Positions 1 to 10,240 of a DNA stretch of 64,000 nt are shown here, piece by piece. Both the position numbers and the translations under genes were made by a program. The DNA is from Thalassia testudinum (lineage: Eukaryota > Streptophyta > Magnoliopsida > Alismatales > Hydrocharitaceae): contig JAZHRO010000014.1 in assembly GCA_037157565.1 (NCBI GenBank), forward strand, positions 102,579,501-102,643,500. Direction: 5' to 3'. Position 1 is the stretch's first letter. The number at the start of each line of letters is the position of its first letter. The notes beneath the pieces were generated by a model that saw only the letters and a list, made by a program, of their open reading frames with translations, was not told the origin of the DNA and ran no database searches.

Positions 1-206
1 TTATTTTCCCCTTTTTTTTCTTTTATCTTCCCAAGATTAGGAGATTGATTAGGGAGGAATGGAGATGTTACCTGCCCTGGTGTGGTTGTTTTGCATGGAA
101 GATCTCCTCATGAAGTACCTCGCAAAATCACAAGAAAGTAAATAGGGCAAGTTAGTGCTCAAATATAATCAAATAATACAAAGAATAGTGGTGAATTGCG
201 CATTGC
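1..206 (-). other. Leader end of Athila-like element X (partial)
   Basis: This stretch lies between the window edge and a decayed primer-binding site read on the minus strand, so it should be the first part of the untranslated leader of a minus-strand element whose body lies to the left. No reading frame is visible in it. The assignment rests on position only. Confidence 0.5.
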
Positions 207-224
207 TCCCCAGCAACAGTGTCA
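207..224 (-). other. Primer-binding site of element X (tRNA-Asp type, decayed)
   Basis: On the plus strand this reads TCCCCAGCAACAGTGTCA. The undamaged form seen at 46,933 and 58,996 is TCCCCGGCAACGGCGCCA, the 3' end of plant tRNA-Asp with CCA. The differences are G to A or C to T, mostly at CpG, as expected of an old methylated copy. Three bases separate it from the LTR. Confidence 0.75.
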
Positions 225-1028
225 AAATGTTTTAGCGATAAATCGGTATTTTAAAATATCTTCGTTGTAATATAGCCAAAATAGCGCTTAAACAAATAAT
301 TTTATTACTCGAAAAGGTTCCGAGGTCAAACACAGGGAGCAAATAGGAATTCACACACTAATCTCAATAATGCAAATGAGCACAAGAATTTAAATCAAAT
401 AAACTAAAAGATGATAATCAGTGTAGAACATGAGTATAACAAGAATTTAACATGATAAAAAGAAACTTATAATAAAATAATGGTGATTTAAATCATCAAT
501 TTTTAAGTATAGTTATATGTAAACTAGAGTAATTAGGGCCAAATATCCGCACAGTAGCTTGAATGCTACAGCAGTAATCAGACATCACCCTTGGAGATCA
601 GATGCCATAAATGGCCCTCTCCTTTGTTTCCCCCTCTTTCTCTTTTCTTCTGCTTTCTGTGCCTTCTCCTTTCTTCCTTTGGCCTTCTTCCTTTCCTCCT
701 CTTCTTTTCCTTCTTCAACTGCTTTCCTCTTTACGCACAAACCTTCTTCCTTCTCCTTCTCTTCTATCTTAAAGGGCAGCAATCCCTCTAGTGACTAAGT
801 GTCACAGAGAGCAAAACCCCCCTAACCCCTGCTCTCTCTCTCTTCTGTTCTTCCTCTTCTCACTCAAATCAGGCGGGTATACAGGTAATCGGTTCAAAGC
901 CCAAACCCGTGTGGCATGGCCACAGGTGAGGGTGTGCATGGGCACATGCAATGGGACCTTACCCCGTGCTACTGAGGCGATAAGGCTATAACAGGAATTC
1001 AACTTATGCGCTTCTACCGCTTCGTCTG

Positions 1029-1053
1029 TTTCCGATGTGGGACTAATCCCACA
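1029..1053. repeat. Imperfect dyad with TGTGGGA / TCCCACA arms in LTR X
   Basis: The arms TGTGGGA and TCCCACA flank CTAA, preceded by TTTCCGA. A related block, TTTCCGAGGTGGGACTA followed by TCTCCCACA, occurs at 10,242-10,266, and both are followed by CTTCTT and a GCA-rich segment. This shared block links LTR X with the LTR-like DNA at 10.2-13.1 kb. Confidence 0.45.
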
Positions 1054-1920
1054 CCTCTTCTTCGTGCAGCTACAGGGTGACTTCCCTCACCAAATTGAAG
1101 CAACAGCGAGGTGTATTGATGCTAATTGAGAGCCTGGAGACCTAGGGCACATAGGTCTGCACCACCTGGAGGTGTTGCATGGAGCAGAAGACGCAAAAAT
1201 ACCTTCTTCAAGGTTGCGTGAAGCTTCGTTAATGGTGGAGAAGCCATGGAACCTGAAATCCACAAAATGGCCTTTTGGCCATGTTAAATGAGCTCAGAGG
1301 CTTCGCTAGATGATGGCGAAGGTGGTGGAAGTGATTTTGTGGTGAATCAAGGCGTGTGGCGGCCTGGCGGAGGCGGAGATGGCCGGAGGAAGTGGGTTTG
1401 TTCGGCGAGTGTTTTGGGTGGATGGGAAGGTGAATAGAGAGAGGGATTTGGTAGAGTGGAGCACAGCGGAGCTTATGGAGTTGATAGGGCACGATTCATG
1501 CGGTGGAGCAGCAGTTGGGCATCGCCAAAGCTTCCCCGAAGTGGAAGGAGGGGGAGACGTGTGATCAGCGGTTGTTTTGAGAGATAGAAAAAGGGAAGGA
1601 GGGAAGTAGGGGAAGTTAAAGAACCTAGTTTAGAGACGAAAGGGGTTGAGCGACGTCGGCTGTGGTTGGCTGGCACCGTGGATGAAAGTTTCTCTGATGA
1701 GGGAGACGAGGATGAAGGGGCTAAGGCACTTCTGAGCTGGCTGTCGAGAGGCGGAGGAAGTCGGAGAGGAAGGAGACACTCCCAATTTGGTCGTTGGGAG
1801 GCCGTGGGACGATGGGGGAGGAGCTCACCGGAGCTAGGTCTGAGGAGGCTGGAGGTAGGGTTAGGATGAGGGTTTTGTGGCCAAATCCTAGCTGAAAAGC
1901 ATGGCTGTGCCCTGGGGATC

Positions 1921-1930
1921 CTTTTATAGG
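1921..1930 (-). promoter_or_regulatory. TATA box of LTR X
   Basis: The minus strand reads CCTATAAAAG. This places the transcript start near 1,890 and makes about 228-1,890 the R-U5 part of the LTR. Confidence 0.5.
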
Positions 1931-4189
1931 GTTCATGAGGGGGTTCTGAGCTTGGAAGCCAAGCTTCCAAGCTAGGAACTGTTGCCGGAGTAGGAAACCT
2001 AAATGTTCTCTGAGTTCGCATTAGGATTTGGGCGAGAATTGGAACCCAAGATGTGGCTCAAATTGTAGGGAAATTTGTCAAGAATCTCCCTTCCAATTTT
2101 GGAAGGGATTCTCCAATCAATCAGGGAGAAATCCCTAATCAAAGGTCGTTGGAGTAGGATTCCTCTGGGATAATGGTGGAGGGACCTATCTGCAAAGAGT
2201 GCGACAAAGATAGGGGCCTTTTTGTAAGGAATTCAAAAGTTAAGGGCTTGAATGAGATAGAAAGTCTGACTGGACCAAAATGAAAACTTAGTCAAGATGA
2301 TCTCAGATTGGGCCCAAATTTTGATACAAACCAAATTTGGACCCAAGAAATCCAATGTTGAAGTTAGATTTAGGTTTTGACCAAGTTTGATTGGATAATT
2401 TACACAAAAATATAAATTAGGGTAAATGTCTGTCTAAGACTCTATTTTGGGCCAAAACAGGTTCTGATGGTCAATTTGAAGGTTTCAAACCCAAGAGAAT
2501 ATTTTTCTATGAATTTTAGAGGGTTTAGGTGAATTTTATCCTAACCAGGACCTCAATTAATTAAGCGGATCTATTTTTAGAATTTCAAAAGTCATTTAAT
2601 TCTCAAAACATGTGCAAACCATTTTCTAATTGCTCTAACCCACTTGTTAGCCTTTTAGAACCATTTGACCCTTAATTAACCCTTATGAAAACCCGTGGTT
2701 GTACTGCATTCATGATATGATGGTAAAATTGCTGTTTTAACTCTTGTTTCTTATTTTTGCCTCAGAATGATTATGTAGTGACTTATGACTCTCTGGTAGT
2801 TATGTAGTAGCATTTACTGACTTAATTGGATCAAAATAAGTTAATTATGGCTCATGATGGTGTTCCCATCAGAAATCATGAGTGTTTGGGTCCTAATCCT
2901 TGTCTTCTTGATCTCCTAGGTCAAATTCGGGCTCCACAAGATCTTATTTAGATTTAGATTTAGAAGGGTAAGGATCTTGGATCTATCTCCCACTTCTTAA
3001 GGTTACCGCACTAGAAAAAGCGTTAGGGTTAGAAAGTTGAGGTGGATTCTGCAAAATAGGTGGAGCCTGATTAGGGTTAGCAAAATCAGGTGGGTGCTGG
3101 GGAGCAGGTTGAACTAAATGTGACTGGTGCATCTTGTGTTGTGCTGGTTAACCCCATTGAAATTTCTTGGGTTTGGGATGGGTTGGTATGGTTGTATCCT
3201 ATGTTGTCTAGCATCTACTAGCTGGTTTAGTCGTCCCATCAATTCTATCCTCAATTGATTCATTTCTTCCTTGTGTCTCAGATTCATCTTCTTATTTCTT
3301 TAAGGATCAGGCTCAGATCAATGGGCTGGTTTTCCTGAGTAGGTTGTGGCTGGTACGTGTGTGGTTGTGTTTACCTACTAGGTTGCCCATAGGTGTTTAG
3401 TTTAGTCAAGTTAGGACCCTGGGTGAGTTTCTGACTTGACCAAGCAAAGTTAGGATGGTTGCACCATCCAGGGTTGTAAATGTTTGAATAAAGCTCATTT
3501 CTAGTGTAACCCTGGAGTGCATTCACATCCTCAAGATAACTAGGCATCGAGCTGCCTAGTTCAAAATTCAAGGGCATCAAGGTCCCTCCTTGGTACCTAG
3601 AAAGAGATGGGTCCAAGTACAGTTGGCTCATAGGTGGAGCCATGGTTAGGTCATTAATGTTGTGCACTGATTTCGGACCTAGTAGGTTGGGGAATTGGTT
3701 GTGGGTTAATATAGGCACTTTTTGGGTAGGCATAGGATTTAATATGGGTTGTGTACCTAAGGAATTCCCACCCTTTAAAAGGTTATCTTATTTCTTATCA
3801 AAATTCTCCACATTCTTTCCCACGAGTTCCACCTTATCTAATCGTTGCGCAATTAGCTCTAAATCAACCAAGTTTGAATTATTGTTAACCTCATAAACTC
3901 CGCTCCTTGGTTGATTGGCTCTGTTAAAGGTAGGCATTGAGGCATTGTTGAGGAGATTTTCACTCATATTCTCAAACAATTGAAAGGCTCCCTGATAAAT
4001 GCCAGTTTATCATCATTCTTATGCACTGAAACAAACTTAGCTCTTAGGATTTTACTCCGCAAACGGGTTTTTGGGTTGCATTTAGGCATTAACTAGGTTA
4101 GGCATGCATTGCATTTTCTTTTGTTATTTTGATGTGTTTTTGTGAGTGTTAGGGATGAACAGATATACAGATCCCTAAAACCTTAGCAC

Positions 4190-4890
4190 TCAAGAAGGCA
4201 ATTGGTGAAGGAGTTCAGACTAGCTGAAACTCAGCTTGATCCAGCTCACCACAGCTGGAACCTAGCTCACTTGAACTAGGGTTAGCTCATCCCAGCTCCA
4301 TTCAACTAATCTCAGCTGAATGGCAGCTCAAGAGAGTTCATCTTAGCTCACCCTAGCTCAAGTCAACTCAGATCCAGCTCAACTTAGCTGAGTCTAGCTC
4401 ATCTCATCTCCCACTAGTCCACAGGGAGCTCTAGCTAGCTCAGTTGAGTTGATAGGAGTTCACCCCAACTTAGATCCAGCTACATCCAGCTTGACTCAAC
4501 TCCAGCCAGCTGAAGAAGAACTCATCCCAGCTCAGGAAGCTCAAGTCCAGCTCCAGGGGACCCAGCTTAGCTCAAGCTAATTGAGCTAAGCTACCTTAGC
4601 TGTCTTAACCAGCTCAATCCTCCCTGGGAGCACCAGACCCAGCTCACCTCAGCTCCATTCAATATAAGCCAGCTCACTTTAGCTTGTCTTAGTAGCTAGC
4701 AAAGAACTAGCAAGCTAAGCCAACTAGAGTAGCCCCATGTTGACCTCTTCAGCAGCTGCCTGCTCCACTTCAGCTCCAGATTCTTCAGAACCAGCTCCTC
4801 CCTCCAAACCCTAGCTCCAACACCTCCTCCTCTACTCCTCCATTAGCTAAGCTAGCTTAGCTTAGCTTAGCTTAGCTATGCTCCAACTTC
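4190..4890 (+). repeat. AGCT-rich motif array in U3 of solo LTR W
   Basis: About 700 bp are packed with AGCTCA, CAGCTC and TAGCT words, several dozen copies with irregular spacing, ending in a GCTTAGCTTAGCTTAGCT run. It lies upstream of the two TATA boxes, so it belongs to U3. Farther right (4.9-5.3 kb) a second word, TTGG(T/C)GCCA, recurs six or more times. Confidence 0.75.
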
Positions 4891-5341
4891 CTTGGCTTGT
4901 ACCACCCCAAAAACCCACCTAACAACTCCACCCAACTAGCTCCACCTAAGCTCCACATAAGCTGACCTACTTGGCACCAACCTAGCCTACCCACCACCTC
5001 CAAAAGACACCTAAAAGTGGTGCCAAAACCACCCTAACTACCCCCTTGTTGGTGCCACTTTTCCCTCCAAAAATCCCCTTCATCTCCACCACACATCTCC
5101 CCTTAAACCCATCTCCACCCTCCACATAACCTCCCCTTCTAGATCCTTTCTTGGCGCCACCTAAGACCCCCTTCTAGAAGCTATTTTGGTGCCAACTTCA
5201 AGGGGTGTCACCACCCATAACCACCCCCTAGGAGTCCCTTGGGTTGGCGCCAAATGGCCTTAGCCATAGGATCCCCAACCACCTCCATCCTTCCATCTTA
5301 GCCCTCCATTTCAAGAGGCACCTTAACCCCCCATCCTACCC

Positions 5342-5390
5342 TATAAAAAGACCACTACCCACCACCATTCAAGGCATCCTTGGCTATAAA
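5342..5390 (+). promoter_or_regulatory. Two TATA boxes of solo LTR W
   Basis: CTATAAAAAG begins at 5,341 and GCTATAAAATTC holds the second box at 5,385-5,390. The second is followed about 35 bp on by a purine-rich GAGAGAAGAAG leader, which makes it the likelier start. Confidence 0.5.
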
Positions 5391-7076
5391 ATTCACTCTC
5401 ATATCCTACCTAGAAGCCCACACCCAAGAGAGAAGAAGAAGAAGAAGATTAAGGGGATATTCAATCCCCTTGGTGCCTTCCCCTCTTCCCTTCTCTCTTG
5501 TGCCCACGCTAGCCAAAGGAGAAGCCAGGAAAGGAAGATCTTTGGAAGAGATCTTGAAGGTGGTCCACGCCACCTTGGAGGAGCTTTTGAGGGTGGTGCA
5601 CACTCACCCCTTGGAGGAGAGCATTGAAGGTGGTAGCACCCACCTTGGAGGAGCTCTCAAGGAAGGAGAAGGAGGCCCTCTTTTCAAGCCAAGGAGCAAC
5701 TAGGCTTGGAGCAAGAAGACTCCCTTCTTCACCAATTTTTGCAAGAGGATTTGTGTTTCTTTTATTGCTTTTAAATTTTTTATTTTCTACTAGAAGCATT
5801 CCTCTACTTGTCCTTGAAAAGAACACAAATTCTAGTTAATCAAATTGCCTTCTTTTTAGTTTTCTATTGCAATTGTTACTGTTGTTCTAGCACTTATTCT
5901 ACTTTCACTCCCTAATTACTCTAGGCCTCCACTTGCCTAGAGTGAGCTTAGCTAGTGGACTTTTTAATCTCTTAAGTTTCAGCTTCGCATTTTAGGTGTT
6001 AGCACTCTTTCGTCACAATTCGCACTTTGCCCTTATTATTTCAAAACATAAATATATATATATATATTTAAAATATCAAAAAGAAAGTTGAGATGTGTTT
6101 TTAGCAAGAGAATTGAATTGCAATTTTTGCTTCCTTGGACGACCCTAGATACTCCCACTATCTAGGATATAAATTTAAAAGCGTATGCGAATTCGCGTGT
6201 TACAACGACGTTAAAAACCCGCTTTTACAAATCACGCATTTTTCGCATCACTCCCTCAGCATCTTGACTCAGGAAATTGTCCCCACATGCCGCATTAACA
6301 AAATTCTTCAGATTATCACTCAACCCATAATAGAAAATATGGGCTAAGTGCCACTTCGGAATCCCATGATGAGGGCATTTCCTAGATAAATCATTGAACC
6401 TCTCCCAAGCCTCATGTAGTTGTTCCCTAGGGTTCTACTTAAAGGTTGTGATGGCACATCTAAGGGTATTAGTTTTTCCTACGGGGAAGAATTTCTTTAG
6501 GAATGTGCTTCTCAGGTCTTCCCAAGTTAGGATTGGTCTACCAATTGTCCTCAGCCAATGTGCAGCTCTATCTTTCAAGGAGAATGAGAACATTTTCATC
6601 ATCAGGGTACCTTCATTCATGTTCCTAGGGCCAAAGGTTCTTCCTTTGTGTAAGACCTCTTCAAGGTGATAGAAGGGGTCATCTGACTCACGACCATGAA
6701 AGTGGGGAATCAAGTTAATGATTTGAGGTTTGAGTTCAAAATCTTCCCCATCCTGAGGTACCCTAACAAAGGGTTCAGGTTGGGCATTAGGAGGGTTATA
6801 AAAGTCATGGAGGGGCCAGTCTGCCCTTCCGTTTTGGAGTCGAGTGATGGACTGCACTATGACTTCCATCTGTTGATCATGATGCTAGCCCTGCTTAGTG
6901 ATCTGCCTTTGTAAGAGAGTCATAGGATCCAGATTTTGTTCATCAATCTCTTCTTCCTTGTGATGACTAGCCATTGCAGAGGGTTTCAATTCAGATCCTG
7001 GATAAATAGGTCTTCTACTAGGATTTCTTTCTAATGGTGGTAGCAAATCAGGATTTTGAGATCTTCTACCTTGCAT

Positions 7077-8499
7077 ACACCGGAAGAATGTCTATAGATG
7101 AGAAGGAAGACAGATGAGAGAAACCCCACCCGCTCAATGCAATCAATCAAACTGGTCCTTAGAGTGTTAACCCTAATATGACTTGATCCTAGCTCCCCAA
7201 AACACGACTGGGTTAGATCAACCCTTGAATTACTTGGCTGGCCAGATGGGTGGGACCCTTAGGACACCCCACATGGTGGGACACCACTAAAGGTTAACGC
7301 AGTTACCGTTCGAACCTTTCTTGTCACTAGTGGGTCCAACTAGACAAGGCCTTGACCTTAGCCCAATCTAGTTTCAAGTCTCCAAGTCTATTAGTCTTAC
7401 ACGTCTACTTAGTTTTAGGCATGGGTTTGATGTGCTTTTAGAATATGATGGGCGTTAAGGGGGTGTTTGCCCTTATAATTGATTTTGAAATGTGTGAAGT
7501 GCTCAGGCAAACAGGGTTCATAAGCAATTTCTTATGACGAAGTGAATTTTAAGATTCGAATGCTTGTGTTAATGCATTTTAGGGTTCACTTGAGTTAGTA
7601 TTTTCAATCAAGGTTTCGATGAGGCACACAAGAGTTTTGCAAATCCCAATTTGTTTGATAAATTTCCTTTAAGTATGGAAATGCAAGTGTGCTCTATCCT
7701 TAGCATGAAATCCTAAACGCAGATAGTTTTAGATGTTTCTTTTAAGTTCAAAATCTGATGAGTGATGCGACCCAAGCAATGCAATCAATTGGACTTCTTG
7801 TACCACTAGCTAGGCACTCAGAAAATATTTTTTAAGAATTTTTAATGCACATTTTCTATTTTTTCCTGATTTAAAGTGTATTGGGGATTTTGGAATCTAT
7901 TTTGACCCCCAGTTAGTGATTGGATAATCAATGCAATAAAAAGTGCAAGAAATATTTTTTTTCAGATTTTTCCTAAATTTTTTATTATTTCAAAAATTCA
8001 TTGCCTCAAATTTCAAGTCAATCGGAGTTGTGCGAAAATTCCTATGATATTTTGAACTCTAAAAGATTAGGAACAATAACCGTATTGATAATAGATTAGT
8101 GCGTGAATTTTTAAAATTTTTCTATAACTTTGATTTACACAAAATTTGGATATGTTTTTTCTAACTTTAAAATATACGTCTAGTAAAATTTTAGAATTTT
8201 TTGACTTACGGATCTCTATGAATTGAATTTTTAAGGAAAAACTTTATTTCTACCGAAAAATCAAGAGAGAATTTTTTTTTTTGAATAAGAAAACAAATTC
8301 TAACTAATTCTAGGATTCAAGCAAATCCTAGATCTAACAAATCTAAACTACGGGTACTTACCTAAGGTTCGAACTTGCAATTCCCATTATCGTGTTTCAT
8401 TCTGGTTTCCTTGCTTTCCTACACACGCGAATTCAATGAAAATAGCAAGTTAGAAATCCCAAATTCACACCAAAGAAAGCTTCAAAACTTTCCATTGCC
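7077..8499 (-). other. Untranslated leader of element Y
   Basis: This lies between the gag start and the decayed PBS. It has no reading frame of note. The content resembles in plan the leaders at 45.6-46.9 kb and 57.6-59.0 kb, with a GGTGTTTGCCCTTATAATTGATTTT region matching in position the GCCCATGTGATTGATTTT region there, so it is an older, diverged Athila leader. Confidence 0.6.
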
Positions 8500-8517
8500 T
8501 CCTTGACAATGGTGCTA
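8500..8517 (-). other. Primer-binding site of element Y (tRNA-Asp type, decayed)
   Basis: The plus strand reads TCCTTGACAATGGTGCTA. Against the intact TCCCCGGCAACGGCGCCA every change is C to T or G to A. Three bases separate it from the LTR end. Confidence 0.7.
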
Positions 8518-8520
8518 ACT

Positions 8521-10240
8521 TGTTCGACACGTAATTCACATTTTAAATGTTGATCAGTTGTAGTATAGCATGAAAACACGTCGATAAATAAATTTATAAA
8601 ACTCTGGTGAGTAGTAGGTCATTCGCAGGGAGGCAATCTCGATTTTTGCAAAAGTTTTTCAATAAAATAGGTATTTATATATGTATATATGTATAAAGAG
8701 GCATCAGGTATTCATGAGATCAAATTTTATTGTATTGATAAAGAGTTTTTCACAGTAGAAATTACTATGTTAAATAGAAACAGATAGATAGAAAGAGAGA
8801 TAGAGAGAGAGATAGAAAGTGGTAGAGAGACGACATCGCTTGTAGGATGCTTGTGCGAGATGAGGCAGCACCTCAGATCCAGAGCACTGGGATGAAGGTT
8901 GGAGCAAAGTTGCAGAGGCACGGAGAGTTAAAGAGAAGGTGGAAGATGTTTGGAGTTGATCGAAGAGAGAGAGAGATGCTTCAACTAGGGGGCCCTAAGC
9001 CTTCTTTTATAGTTTTTATGGAGGGCAAAAAGGGTATTTTAACCTTTAATCTCGTGTAACAACTCCTGTTTGATCAGATCCACTGATCGGGGATCAACGG
9101 ATTAGATCTGGCCTCAAAAACCTTCAAATTTGCCTCTACCACGTGGATTTACTCCCTGGCTAACACGTGGTGCCCGCTATGTCCTTGTATCAAGATCGCA
9201 TGGCCCAGCTTCCTCCTCGCGCGTCCGCTGCAACAATCTCTCTCCACACGCACCCCTGCAAGTCTCTTTGGATGACTTAAACACATGCTCGCATCTCCTT
9301 TGTGATGAAGGAAATGCCTGAGTTCGCGTGCTATGCGCACATGGGATCCATCATTCGGCTGCGGCATGCTCAGATCACGCCACACGGTCACTCCGACACC
9401 CCTTTGATCAAGATCAGGCAGCCAATCGTGCCCACGCCCAACACGTGTTTAGTTTCACGCAAGGCGTGTCTCGAACGCATGTGACATGCTTACACGCTAG
9501 CGCGTGAGTCAACGTGCTGCACGAATGCTCTGTTATACTTACATGTTTGTTTCTATTTATGCTTATTTGATTGGGCAGGTGACGTGCTGCGCTCGTGGCT
9601 GTTGGATGAAGATCCAACAGCGCACAGCATGAGAGGTGGCCTTCCTAGAGGGAGCGGCTGTGATGGCGCCACGTGATGCCATCATGGTCGTCCATCTTCT
9701 TTTCATTGTATCTGGTGATGTAGACCTTTGAGTGAGTTCATTTTTGCACCGTTGGACTGCAATCGTCGATCTGGATTCATCCATGTGGTTAGATTCTTCA
9801 TCTAAGGGTTGGATATTTGTCCTTTGGCTTTATGATCTCTGTTCTTTTATGGACTACACAAGGTACCTTGGTTGTCTGATCGAGACAATTTCGGAAGCGT
9901 TGGACTCCCATCGTCGTTCTGATCAGATCTATCCGATCTGATCTTACATCCGTGGCTTTGAATCATCTACGACTAAAGTCAAGCGATTGTAGGTCATAAA
10001 ATGACGATATTATCTATATGACTAATAAACTAGCTATTGTTCAAATTATGATGCCTATGAATGCATTATTCCCAAGTTATGCTAGAATCTAGCTTAATTC
10101 AGGTGATTTGTGTTGTCGATTATTGTGTAATCAGTGCACGCACGCGCTCAAGAGGATATGCTTATATAAGTGCACCCTACGCTGACGACCAGTGGGGCTA
10201 CGTGACTTTTTGCTTTTATACTTGATCAGGCATACCTACC
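8521..10240 (-). mobile_element. 5' LTR of element Y (right end not defined)
   Basis: It begins TGTTCGACACG directly after the PBS. A GTTGTAGTATAGC segment and a GGTCATTCGCAGGGAG segment match the layout of the other Athila LTR ends. A minus-strand TATA box (CTATAAAAG, 9,004-9,012) followed by a pyrimidine- and GA-rich leader gives an R-U5 of roughly 450 bp. The U3 end is uncertain. I stop at the shared dyad at 10,242, where sequence related to LTR X begins. The two could instead be one long, rearranged LTR ending at 13,145. Confidence 0.5.
9004..9012 (-). promoter_or_regulatory. TATA box of LTR Y
   Basis: The minus strand reads CTATAAAAG followed by AAGGCTTAGG. It is the only good TATA near a GA-rich leader in this LTR. 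Confidence 0.45.

Larger units (their letters stand above)
228..2871 (-). mobile_element. 5' LTR of Athila-like element X
   Basis: The left end begins TGTTTTAGCGATAAATCGG three bases after the primer-binding site. The right end is the palindrome TGATGGTGTTCCCATCA (2,855-2,871), which gives TG...CA ends and a length of about 2.64 kb. Near the left end is the GAGGTC-A-CAGGGAG motif that also occurs at the matching place in the other Athila LTRs here. A minus-strand TATA box sits at 1,921-1,930. DNA to the right is gag of element Y, so X seems to have inserted into Y. If so, the target duplication GAAAT (2,872-2,876) should recur at the far end of X, outside the window. Frames inside (for example 1,473-2,021, minus) show no known domain. 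Confidence 0.7.
3993..6250 (+). mobile_element. Solo LTR W inserted in gag of element Y
   Basis: The ends are TGATAAATGCC and TTTTTCGCATCA (TG...CA), flanked on both sides by the 5-bp duplication CTCCC (3,988-3,992 and 6,251-6,255). Removing the element and one CTCCC restores one continuous gag frame, which independently proves the borders. No PBS, coding sequence or second LTR is present, so this is a solo LTR left by LTR-LTR recombination. Two TATA boxes on the plus strand (5,342 and 5,385), followed by a GAAGAAG-rich leader and a CTTGGACGACC motif near the right end, orient it to the plus strand. The frames at 5,244-5,703 lie in R-U5 and match no family I recognise. Confidence 0.92.
2872..7076 (-). 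pseudogene. gag: Athila-type gag of element Y (broken, interrupted by a solo LTR)
   Basis: Read from 7,076 leftwards, the frame begins MQGRRSQNPDLLPP, like the intact Athila gag start MFGRRSQNPELF at 57,602. It continues with the gag core (DGEDFELKPQIINLIPHFHG, FSLKDRAAHWLRT, FLKKFFPVGKTN), then NPGWCNHPNFAW near 3.45 kb and a TLRSG-like stretch near 2.97 kb. It encodes the structural nucleocapsid precursor that packages retrotransposon RNA in cytoplasmic particles. A 2,258-bp solo LTR interrupts it at 3,993-6,250; across the duplicated CTCCC the two halves rejoin in one frame. In-frame TAG stops occur at 6,885-6,887 and 6,435-6,437, a TAA at 3,788-3,790, and further damage lies to the left. 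At 2,871 it is cut off by LTR X, so protease and pol are lost. It is related to, but clearly diverged from, the 57.6-kb gag. Not functional. Confidence 0.85.

Noticed and set aside
1473..2021. 182-aa frame on the minus strand
   Set aside because: It lies in the R-U5/promoter region of LTR X, has proline/serine-rich low complexity and matches no family.
4190..4890. CRISPR array or satellite
   Set aside because: The AGCTCA words have no fixed repeat unit or spacer length, and the host is a plant nucleus.
5244..5703. 127-aa and 107-aa plus-strand frames
   Set aside because: They overlap in different frames within R-U5 of solo LTR W, downstream of its TATA boxes, and show no domain.
4050..6215. 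DNA transposon with inverted ends (AACGGGTTTTT / AAAAACCCGCTT)
   Set aside because: The similarity is short. TG...CA ends with a CTCCC duplication at 3,988 and 6,251, and restoration of the gag frame, identify a solo LTR instead.
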